DNA of 8,457 nt from Rubrobacteraceae bacterium (lineage in GTDB: Bacteria > Actinomycetota > Rubrobacteria > Rubrobacterales > Rubrobacteraceae), in NCBI GenBank assembly GCA_013698525.1, contig JACCSM010000028.1, positions 1 to 8,457 on the forward strand, in the 5' to 3' direction. A model generated the notes under the pieces. It searched no databases, had not been told where the DNA came from, and saw only the letters and a program-made list of their open reading frames with translations. How positions within the stretch are numbered: position 1 is the stretch's first letter; each line of letters starts with the position of its first letter. A program made the position numbers and the translations under genes. This document shows, piece by piece, positions 1 to 5,003 of the stretch.

Positions 1-383
1 TCTCCCTCCGAGAGTCCCAGGCGCGAGATGACCTCAGCATCGCCCAGTTCTCCGGCTTCGACCGTGCGCCCCTCGAGCACCTTCGCCCCGGGGACGACAC
101 CGCGCCTCCCGAGTTGGTCGGAAAAACCAGCGACCGTGTCCAGCGACTGCTCGATCTTCGGGCGCGCCACGAACACCCCCGACCGCTCCTTGCGCTCGAC
201 AAGCCCCCGCCTCGCCAAAAGATCCACCGCCGCCCTTGCCGTCATGCGCGAGATGCCCTGCCCGGCCGCGAGCTCGCGCTCCGACGGGACCCTCGCACCA
301 GGCGCCAGCTCACCAGAGCGTATGCGGGCCGCAAGCGCATCGCCGACACGCCTGTAAGCAGGCGCGTCCTCGCTATATCCCAC
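1..383 (-). CDS. GntR/HutC-family transcriptional regulator, N-terminal part (runs off the left edge)
   Basis: The reverse strand encodes 127 codons of a ligand-responsive repressor and continues beyond base 1. The translation starts VGYSEDAPAYRRVGDALAAR and contains a winged helix-turn-helix with the GntR hallmark 'GELAPGARVPSERELA', followed by 'ISRMTARAAVDLLARRGLVERKERSGVFVA' split over the recognition helix and wing. After residue 70 comes 'IEQSLDTVAGFSDQLGRRG', and then the beginning of a UTRA-type effector domain ('KVLEGRTVEAGELGDAEVIS'). That order is typical of the HutC subfamily. I chose the GTG at 383 because the frame is closed by a TAG upstream and no ATG lies before the HTH. Its own ribosome site (AGAGG) is unusually close, so translation may be coupled to the upstream 31-codon ORF, which overlaps it by 11 nt. 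The palindrome at 492-511 is a likely autoregulatory operator. The ligand cannot be predicted. Confidence 0.88.
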   Translation of the reverse strand, partial: MGYSEDAPAYRRVGDALAARIRSGELAPGARVPSERELAAGQGISRMTARAAVDLLARRGLVERKERSGVFVARPKIEQSLDTVAGFSDQLGRRGVVPGAKVLEGRTVEAGELGDAEVISRLGLSEG

Positions 384-468
384 GTCCCTCTGAGCCAGCC
401 TCGCCCGTCCCCAACAGCACGAAAACTACCCAGGCCAGGAGGATAAGTCCCGTAAGTACCTCTGTCAT
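373..468 (-). CDS. Small hydrophobic protein, 31 aa, overlapping the gntR start
   Basis: A 31-residue ORF begins at ATG 468 behind a strong ribosome site (AAGGGAG, five bases before the ATG) and ends at a TAG (373-375), inside the first codons of gntR. The peptide begins MTEVLTGLILLAWVVFVLLG, so residues 4-20 form one continuous hydrophobic stretch long enough for a single membrane helix. It is followed by a short polar tail rich in Gly, Glu and Arg. It is the first ORF after the promoter and operator at 492-536, and its stop overlaps the gntR GTG by 11 nt in another frame. This suggests a leader whose translation feeds ribosomes to gntR. I do not recognise a family. It could be a real membrane microprotein or only a coupling leader; the good ribosome site and hydrophobic pattern favour translation. 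Confidence 0.5.
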   Translation of the reverse strand: MTEVLTGLILLAWVVFVLLGTGEAGSEGRGI

Positions 469-491
469 GTTCACTCCCTTCTACTCTGCAC

Positions 492-511
492 CATCTGGTA
501 TATACCAGATG
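492..511. promoter_or_regulatory. Perfect 20-bp palindrome, probable GntR/HutC operator
   Basis: CATCTGGTATATACCAGATG is a perfect inverted repeat. Its core TGGTATATACCA fits the GT-N-TA-N-AC half-site pattern known for HutC-subfamily repressors such as NagR/YvoA and PhnF. It overlaps the -10 element and covers the likely transcription start of the minus-strand transcript that reads the 31-codon ORF and gntR. Repression by the adjacent GntR protein is therefore the simplest reading. Confidence 0.8.
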
Positions 512-536
512 TTAGCAGGAGAACTCTGGGTGTCAA
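509..536 (-). promoter_or_regulatory. Sigma-A-type promoter for the small ORF and gntR
   Basis: On the reverse strand TTGACA (531-536) is followed after 16 bp by TAACAT (509-514). The predicted start of transcription falls a few bases further on, inside the palindrome. The leader before ATG 468 would be about 35 nt. Confidence 0.65.
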
Positions 537-540
537 GGTG

Positions 541-572
541 TCAGCATTTCAGCTAGTCAGCACTTCAGCATT
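541..572 (-). repeat. Tandem 8-bp repeat, four TCAGCNNN units
   Basis: The plus strand reads TCAGCATT, TCAGCTAG, TCAGCACT and TCAGCATT with no gap. The flanking octamers (533-540 and 573-580) also start with TCA. Read on the reverse strand, this is an array of TGCTGA/AGCTGA units ending just upstream of the gntR -35 box. A related TGCTGA array stands upstream of dapD at 2091-2139. Confidence 0.7.
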
Positions 573-656
573 TCATACGGAGTCCGTTTGAACGGGTCGG
601 TGTTCTGGCTGCGGGCACGACGAGGCTCTCCCATACGTCATTCCCGCGCACGCGGC

Positions 657-873
657 AGACCTGCTCATGAGGTCTGCGAAGCATGGCTGTCGCAACGCTG
701 GTGCGAAACAGTCTGCCGGCCGGCTACAAAACCACGAATCGGCTGCCGCAAGGTGCGGGACTGGCGGGAACAAGAGCGCTCTCGTTGAGAGTCGGCATCC
801 TTGCGCCGAGAATTCGGCACAAGAGGTGTCACGACTAGTGCTTGGGAGTGAGTGGGGGATCCCGTAGACTACC
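657..873 (+). repeat. Copy A of a ~220-nt diverged repeat, possible structured RNA or TnpB/omega-RNA relic
   Basis: This stretch aligns along its length with 6193-6415. Shared blocks include AGACCTGCTCA at the 5' end, ATGGCTGT, CTGGCGG, AGAGCGCT, TTCGGCA, TGCTTGGGA, and CCGTAGACTACC at the 3' end. Hairpins are visible: GCAGACCT/AGGTCTGC (655-662/670-677, perfect 8 bp) and GCCGA/TCGGC (805-809/814-818). The second stem is kept in copy B with one C-G pair changed to U-G. The two copies differ by indels not in multiples of three, so it is not conserved coding sequence. A 66-codon ORF here (667-867) has a low-complexity flavour like the C-terminal tails of IS605 TnpB proteins, but copy B does not preserve it. 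No clear promoter precedes this copy. It fills most of the gene-free stretch 580-960. Confidence 0.55.
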
Positions 874-926
874 TGTGCGCCGGCTCGTGTCGGCATCGCG
901 GAGACGAAGAGACGACGGGTGCGGAT

Positions 927-949
927 CCTCGCGGTCGGTGCCCGCGAGG
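927..949 (+). promoter_or_regulatory. Hairpin overlapping the ribosome site of the hydrolase gene
   Basis: CCTCGCGG (927-934) and CCGCGAGG (942-949) form a perfect 8-bp stem with a 7-nt loop. The right arm ends in the first two bases of the Shine-Dalgarno sequence GGGGAGG (948-954) that decides the GTG start at 961. Folding could limit ribosome access. Confidence 0.45.
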
Positions 950-960
950 GGAGGTTGCGC

Positions 961-1806
961 GTGACGGAAACCGATCTGGAGCTGGGCGACGGCCGCACGC
1001 TGCACGCATACGACACGGGCGCGGATGACGCGGCCGGCCGGCTCGCCGTCTTCTGGCACCACGGCTCGCCGAACGTCGGGGCGCCCCCCGAACCACTTTT
1101 CTCGGCCGCGGACCGGCTCGGCATCCGCTGGGTGTCGTACGATCGGCCCGGCTACGGCGGGTCGACCCCCCGCCCGGACCGGGACGTGGCGTCGGCGGCC
1201 GGCGACGCCTCCGCAGTCGCCGACGCGCTGAGCATCGACCGGTTCGCGGTCATGGGTCATTCCGGCGGCGGTTCGCACGCCCTGGCGTGCGCCGCGCTAC
1301 TGCCGGAACGCGTTCTGGGTGTGGTCGTCGTGGCTGGGATGGCCCCGTTCGGCGCTGAGGGGCTCGACTGGTTCGAAGGATTCGGCCCAGGTGGCGTAGC
1401 CGAGCTGCGCGCGGCGGCGGCCGGGCGCGCCGCTCTGGAGAAGCACTTGGCTCAGTCCGACGACGAGCCGGACTTCACCCCCGAAGACGAAGCCGCCCTC
1501 GCCGGCGAGTGGTCGTGGTTCATCGACGTCGTCCGTACCGCCCTCGCCGGCGGCACGGGGGGGTTCATCGACGACGATCTCGCCGGCGTCGGCGCGTGGG
1601 GCTTCGACCCCGCCGACATCGTCGCTCCAGCCCTTTTCCTGCACGGTGGCCGGGATCGGGTCGTGCCCGCCGCGCACGGCGAGTGGCTCGCGCGCCGCTG
1701 CCCCTCGGCGGAACTGTGGTTGCGTCCGGACGACGGGCACATCTCGATCCTCAACCAAGGCGCGGCAGCCATGGGCTGGCTGCGGGAGCACGCCGACCGG
1801 GGCTGA
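961..1806 (+). CDS. Alpha/beta-fold hydrolase, 281 aa
   Basis: This is a cytoplasmic alpha/beta hydrolase with no signal peptide. Numbered from the GTG at 961, the oxyanion-hole motif HHG is at 33-35 and the strand 'WVSYDRPGYGGS' at about 57-68. The nucleophile elbow GHSGGG has Ser101, the acid is probably Asp232 in 'LHGGRDRVVP', and the catalytic His260 lies in 'DDGHISIL'. All three catalytic residues are therefore present, and the length is normal for the family. The frame is open further upstream to a GTG at 919, but the GTG at 961 has a much better ribosome site (GGGGAGG, spacer 6), so I chose it. The hairpin at 927-949 partly covers that site. The gene appears monocistronic: a repeat lies upstream and a transposase relic downstream on the other strand. 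The substrate is unknown; esterase, peptidase or haloalkane-dehalogenase-like activity cannot be told apart here. Confidence 0.9.
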   Translation: MTETDLELGDGRTLHAYDTGADDAAGRLAVFWHHGSPNVGAPPEPLFSAADRLGIRWVSYDRPGYGGSTPRPDRDVASAAGDASAVADALSIDRFAVMGHSGGGSHALACAALLPERVLGVVVVAGMAPFGAEGLDWFEGFGPGGVAELRAAAAGRAALEKHLAQSDDEPDFTPEDEAALAGEWSWFIDVVRTALAGGTGGFIDDDLAGVGAWGFDPADIVAPALFLHGGRDRVVPAAHGEWLARRCPSAELWLRPDDGHISILNQGAAAMGWLREHADRG

Positions 1807-1832
1807 GCCCCGCGCGGACGTCGACCGTCCTC

Positions 1833-2060
1833 CTACGCTCGGGGCGTCGAAGAGGCTCTCCATGCCGTCCTCCCCGGAGCGGTCCAGCCTCCGGTGCGCG
1901 TGCTGGCAGACGTTCCCACCTCCGCGGCCCTTTCGGCCACAGAAACGTCGAAGAGCTTCAGGGGGCGGATCTCCTCGTAGCGCTCCTGCCCGGGCCACTC
2001 GAAGAGCGGCACCAAGAGTTGCCAGTCGTGGGTCGGTTCGACGCCCTCGCGCACCCGCAC
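1833..2060 (-). pseudogene. Transposase relic: N-terminal helix-turn-helix part, frameshifted and truncated
   Basis: From a GTG at 2060 the reverse strand reads MRVREGVEPTHDWQLLVPLF, then 'EWPGQERYEEIRPLKLFDVS' and 'VAERAAEVGTSAS'. I recognise this as the start of an HTH/rve-type (IS481-like) transposase of actinobacteria. The family normally continues with 'TLHRRLDRFEEDGMESLFDAPSVG'. Here the matching text (HRRLDRSGEDGMESLFDAPS) is found in the next reverse frame, so a frameshift lies near 1895. Soon after, similarity stops and the sequence runs into the hydrolase stop at 1804-1806. The DDE catalytic domain is absent, so it cannot act. The family assignment comes from memory of such proteins, not from a search. 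The stretch 1807-2060 holds nothing else. Confidence 0.72.
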
Positions 2061-2073
2061 TTCGTATCAAAGT

Positions 2074-2145
2074 GTCAGCTTATCGTTCTTGCTGACTTGC
2101 TGATAGCGCCCGACAGGGCGCGTGCTGACATGCTCCTGCTAAACT
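2074..2145 (+). promoter_or_regulatory. dapD upstream region: TGCTGA octamers, hairpin and extended -10
   Basis: GTCAGC (2074-2079) and GCTGAC (2091-2096) form an inverted repeat. Octamers GCTGACTT and GCTGATAG follow (2091-2106), then a perfect hairpin GCGCCC-GACA-GGGCGC (2106-2121), then GCTGACAT and GCTCCTGC (2124-2139). TGCTAAACT (2137-2145) fits an extended -10 box without a clear -35. The array has the same orientation relative to transcription as the one behind the gntR promoter. Part of it could instead be the end of the neighbouring transposable element. Confidence 0.4.
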
Positions 2146-2187
2146 GGCGGACGTGCCGATATCTCGCTGAGTCGAAGGAGGACAGGA

Positions 2188-2994
2188 ATAGAGGAGAGGA
2201 TAGAGGCCGCGTTCGAGGACAGGGGGCTGCTGGAAGCGGAGGAGTACCGCACCGCTGTCTTCGACACCATCGCCGCCCTCGACAGGGGAGAGCTGCGCGT
2301 TGCGCAGAAGAGCGGCGGCGAGTGGCGATCCAAAGCTTGGGTGATGAAGGCCATCAACCTGTACTTCGCCCTCGCGGAGATGCAGACGATCGAGGCCGGT
2401 CCTTTCGAGTACAACGACAAGATCCCGACCAAGAAAAACCTGGCGGCCGCGGGCGTGCGTGTCGTACCGCCAGGGACCGTGCGCTACGGGGCCTTCGTCG
2501 AGCCTGGCGTCGTCGTGATGCCTGGCTACGTCAACATCGGGGCGTACGTCGGGAGCGGGACGATGGTTGATACGTGGGCCACCGTCGGCTCGGGGGCCCA
2601 GATCGGACGCGACGTGCACATAGCCGGGGGCGTTGGCATAGGCGGCGTGCTGGAGCCTCCAGGGGCGATGCCCGTCGTGATCGAAGACGGCGCCTTCGTC
2701 GGCTCACGCTGCATCGTCGTCGAGGGGGTGCGCGTCGAGGAGGAGGCCGTCCTCGGGGCGAACGTGGTGCTCACGGGCTCGACCCAGATCATCGACGTTA
2801 CGGGCCCCGATGAGGTCGTCTACAAAGGCCGCGTCCCGGCACGCTCCGTTGTCGTTGCAGGGACGCGCACCAAACAGTTCCCCGCCGGCTCCTACCAGCT
2901 CCAGAGCGCCCTCATAATCGGCCGGCGCAGAGCGTCGACAGACCAAAAGACCTCCCTGAACGAGGCCCTGCGCGAGTTTGGAATTGTGAATTAG
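2188..2994 (+). CDS. dapD: 2,3,4,5-tetrahydropyridine-2,6-dicarboxylate N-succinyltransferase (apparent ATA start)
   Basis: DapD transfers succinyl from succinyl-CoA to tetrahydrodipicolinate in the cytoplasmic lysine/meso-diaminopimelate pathway. Residues 1 to about 60 form the helical N-terminal region ('EERIEAAFEDRGLLEAEEY' onward, with 'LDRGELRVAQKSGGEWRSKA'). Hexapeptide repeats of the left-handed beta-helix follow, carrying the DapD signatures 'GTMVDTWATVGSGAQIG' (about 124-140), 'GGVGIGGVLEP' (147-157) and 'KGRVPARSVVVAGT'. The resulting 268 residues match the roughly 274 of E. coli DapD. An ideal ribosome site AAGGAGG (2175-2181) sits six bases before 2188, but the codon there is ATA. 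No ATG, GTG or TTG occurs in frame between the upstream TAA (2140) and GTG 2341, and starting at 2341 would remove the N-terminal domain. The frame is otherwise intact. dapE follows after 14 bases. Confidence 0.93.
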   Translation: MEERIEAAFEDRGLLEAEEYRTAVFDTIAALDRGELRVAQKSGGEWRSKAWVMKAINLYFALAEMQTIEAGPFEYNDKIPTKKNLAAAGVRVVPPGTVRYGAFVEPGVVVMPGYVNIGAYVGSGTMVDTWATVGSGAQIGRDVHIAGGVGIGGVLEPPGAMPVVIEDGAFVGSRCIVVEGVRVEEEAVLGANVVLTGSTQIIDVTGPDEVVYKGRVPARSVVVAGTRTKQFPAGSYQLQSALIIGRRRASTDQKTSLNEALREFGIVN

Positions 2995-3008
2995 GAAAGG
3001 GCTACGTT

Positions 3009-4097
3009 ATGGATGACTCCAAACTCCTAGAAGATCTTCGCTTCTTCCTGGATCGTCCGAGCGTGACGGGATCTGAGAAGCGTCTGTGTGACGACCTGGC
3101 GGCGAGAATCTCCTCCTCCCCGGGCTGGGAGATACAGCGCGTCTCGAACAACCTCGCCGTCCGCCGCAAAGAGCCGGAACCTTCCCTTCCGAGGGTCGTC
3201 CTCGCTGGCCACCTCGACACAGTGCCAGAGCCCGAGGGCGGCATCGAGGTCAGGGTGGAAGGGGACAAGGTCTACGGCAGGGGCGCCTCCGACATGAAGG
3301 CTGGGGACGCCGTGATGCTCGCGCTACTCGAAAGCTTCGCCCGGGGCCTCGCCGAGGAGAGTCGATTCGAACCTGTCTTCGTGTTCTACGAGCGGGAGGA
3401 GGGGCCTTATGCGGAGAACGGCCTCGAGGCCGTCTTCGCTGGCAGCCCCTGGGTGCTCGACGCGGAGCTCGCGCTGGTGCCCGAGCCGACGGCTGCGGCG
3501 CTCGAGGTAGGTTGCGTAGGGACGGCGCAGGTCGAGGTCACTTTCAGCGGCAAGTCCGCCCACGCCGCCCGTCCCTGGCAGGGGGAGAACGCGCTGACCG
3601 GGGCCGGAGAGTTCCTGGCCGCCTTGCACGAAAGGCCGGCGGCCGAGACGGTCGTTGAAGGACTAACCTTCTACGAGGTGTTGACACCGACCATCGCGCG
3701 GGGCGGGCGGGCCAAGAACGTCGTCCCCGACTCGTTCCGGATCAACGTGAACTACCGTTTCGCGCCTGGCAAGGATCTCGAGGATGTCACCCGTCTCTTC
3801 GATGAACTGCTCGGAGAGAGCGCCACCTACGAGGTCGTGGATTTCGCCCCGAGCGGGCCCGTAAACCTCGAGAACCCGCTGCTGCAAGAGCTCATAGCGA
3901 CGGGTCTCGAGGTGCGTCCCAAGCAGGCCTGGACCGACGTGGCCCGCTTCTCGGAGCGTGGGGTCGCTGCGGCGAACTTCGGCCCCGGGCTGCCTTCACA
4001 AGCGCACAAGGAGAACGAGTACGCCGAGATCCCACTGCTCGAAGAGTGCTACGCGCACCTCGTATCGTTTTTCAGGTATGACACGAAATCCGTATGA
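3009..4097 (+). CDS. dapE: Succinyl-diaminopimelate desuccinylase (M20 metallopeptidase family)
   Basis: This 362-residue M20 dizinc hydrolase should remove succinate from N-succinyl-LL-diaminopimelate, releasing LL-DAP for lysine and peptidoglycan. Metal-site residues are visible: His68 and Asp70 in 'LAGHLDTVP', bridging Asp95 in 'GRGASDMKAGD', catalytic Glu130 with Glu131 in 'YEREEGPY', Glu159 in 'LVPEP', and His333 near the end in 'QAHKENEYAE'. The lid/dimerisation insert carries 'GKSAHAARPWQG' (His185). The start ATG has the ribosome site GAAAGGG seven bases before it. It lies 14 nt after dapD, so the two form an operon. M20 members are hard to tell apart by sequence; adjacency to dapD is the best argument for DapE rather than an acetyl-ornithine deacetylase or carboxypeptidase. 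Confidence 0.92.
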   Translation: MDDSKLLEDLRFFLDRPSVTGSEKRLCDDLAARISSSPGWEIQRVSNNLAVRRKEPEPSLPRVVLAGHLDTVPEPEGGIEVRVEGDKVYGRGASDMKAGDAVMLALLESFARGLAEESRFEPVFVFYEREEGPYAENGLEAVFAGSPWVLDAELALVPEPTAAALEVGCVGTAQVEVTFSGKSAHAARPWQGENALTGAGEFLAALHERPAAETVVEGLTFYEVLTPTIARGGRAKNVVPDSFRINVNYRFAPGKDLEDVTRLFDELLGESATYEVVDFAPSGPVNLENPLLQELIATGLEVRPKQAWTDVARFSERGVAAANFGPGLPSQAHKENEYAEIPLLEECYAHLVSFFRYDTKSV

Positions 4098-4150
4098 TCT
4101 CTTCCGCAGTGTGGATCAAGTTGCAATGAGGTTGCATCCGTTTGCAAGCA

Positions 4151-4253
4151 TTTCAGCTTGGTTTCGCTGAAACCTGATGCCCGAAGCCGCAGTTTGTAGG
4201 AGGCGCAGCTTCTCTGACAACTGTTTTAGAAGCTGGGCGAGCGCGACTCCTAC
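4151..4253. repeat. Two inverted repeats downstream of dapE
   Basis: TTTCAGC (4151-4157) pairs with GCTGAAA (4166-4172). A larger interrupted hairpin follows: GTAGGAG (4196-4202) with CTCCTAC (4247-4253), and inside it CAGCTTCT (4206-4213) with AGAAGCTG (4228-4235). Neither is followed by a clear T-run on the plus strand, so a dapE terminator function is possible but unproven. Just upstream, TTGCA occurs three times at 4121, 4132 and 4142. No gene is supported in 4098-4352. Confidence 0.5.
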
Positions 4254-4352
4254 CCCCCTTCCTCCCAACATTACCGTCATTCCGTGTGTACGGAGTTCCA
4301 AGGAGTTCGCCCGTGGAAAGCTCGGGCCGGACGCAGCAGACGCCGACTGAGT

Positions 4353-4559
4353 CTAACGTCCCCTTCGTAGGGCCGACAAGACGTCCTGGGGGCCGCGGTA
4401 CTCGCCTTCAGGGAGCCTCTTGCGCAGCTGACCGAGAACCGGGCCAGGCACACCGTTGCGCTCGAGCCTTCCGAGCAGCTCCTCCTTGCGGGCGGGGAAC
4501 TCCACCCCCTCCAGGTACCTACCCACCTTGGCGGGCAAGCGCTTCCTCAAGAAATCCAC
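4353..4559 (-). CDS. DUF2795 family protein, 68 aa
   Basis: The reverse strand encodes a small soluble protein. The central 'YLEGVEFPARKEELLGRLER' followed by 'NGVPGPVLGQLRKRLPEGEY' and 'RGPQDVLSALRR' matches the DUF2795 pattern: a pair of helices around 'FPA.KEEL', then 'LP...Y..P.DV..A'. The family is common in actinobacteria, often as stand-alone proteins of 60 to 130 residues, and its function is not established. The GTG at 4559 has AGGAGG nine bases upstream and a second GGAG almost touching it, so the exact start is a little uncertain. It lies alone between two structured intergenic regions. A weak stem GCCCG/CGGGC (4309-4313/4323-4327) lies downstream of its stop. Confidence 0.82.
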   Translation of the reverse strand: MDFLRKRLPAKVGRYLEGVEFPARKEELLGRLERNGVPGPVLGQLRKRLPEGEYRGPQDVLSALRRGR

Positions 4560-4693
4560 GCTCCTTCGCCTCCTCTCGATCGATCGCTAGCGTCATGGTA
4601 CCTCGACTTCCGCTTCAGGGGGTCTGCGAAGTTCACACGATTCCCATCGACTCTCTCAGCCTATTCTCAGACTCGCCCACCATACTGTGCCTT

Positions 4694-4772
4694 TTCGGGG
4701 CTCGGCGGTTGTCCCAACAGATCTCATTTTCCTTCGCCGAGCCCCGAAGAGGTGCCTACCCGTATATACGGG
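4694..4772. repeat. 14-bp perfect inverted repeat with nested hairpin, followed by a 14-bp palindrome
   Basis: TTCGGGGCTCGGCG (4694-4707) and CGCCGAGCCCCGAA (4735-4748) are exact complements separated by 27 nt. The spacer begins with its own small stem GTTG-TCC-CAAC. Ten bases on, CCCGTATATACGGG (4759-4772) is a perfect palindrome that looks like a repressor site. GGAGTG/CACTCC (4782-4787/4802-4807) forms another stem. The stretch 4560-5003 has no supported gene on either strand. Confidence 0.6.
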
Positions 4773-4830
4773 GGCATTCCTGGAGTGGACTGTTTTTGGC
4801 ACACTCCGAGGAGGGTTGAGACCGAGGCAG

Positions 4831-4871
4831 CCTTATTCACCGAAGTGCCTGGAAGGAAGATTCTCCGAAGT
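4831..4871 (+). repeat. 41-nt repeated intergenic sequence, copy 1
   Basis: The sequence starting CCTTATTCACC and containing GTGCCTGGAA and GATTCTC aligns without gaps to 7470-7510, with 34 of 41 positions identical. Copy 2 lies upstream of the secreted RTX-like gene; copy 1 has no plus-strand gene after it. Its role is unknown. Confidence 0.6.
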
Positions 4872-4904
4872 AGTAGTTCGCTCAGGGTTACCAGAAAAAG
4901 TATG

Positions 4905-4941
4905 AGGGCGGGGCTATCCCTGGAGAGAGATGCCCCGCCCT
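4905..4941 (-). terminator. Probable terminator of the HtaA-like gene
   Basis: AGGGCGGGGC (4905-4914) and GCCCCGCCCT (4932-4941) form a perfect 10-bp GC-rich stem with a 17-nt loop. In the minus-strand direction it comes about 60 nt after the stop at 5004 and is followed by CTTTTTC a few bases later. The T-run is not directly adjacent, so efficiency is uncertain. Confidence 0.6.
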
Positions 4942-5003
4942 GCTGGTCGCTGGCCGATTTTGGTGACCCCTACGGCCACGCAAAACCTACCCAGAGCTAC
5001 CCT

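Noticed and set aside
634..655. GTCATTCCCGCG...CGCGG as a Neisseria-type dRS3/REP element
   Set aside because: Only one partial copy with a two-base loop; a loose echo at 4276-4294 is too weak to claim a repeat family.
667..867. 66-codon ORF inside copy A as a stand-alone gene
   Set aside because: No ribosome site, and copy B carries frame-changing indels; kept only as a hint of a TnpB-tail relic.
1509..2570. Long plus-strand frame over the hydrolase end and dapD
   Set aside because: Arginine-rich shadow of the hydrolase and dapD reading frames; crosses the stop of one and the true start of the other.
3009..4097. dapE product as an acetylornithine deacetylase (ArgE) or carboxypeptidase
   Set aside because: M20 motifs fit all of these, but direct operon linkage with dapD makes DapE the better call.
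4116..4301. Reverse 61-codon ORF after dapE
   Set aside because: It reads through two inverted repeats, has no convincing ribosome site and no family resemblance.
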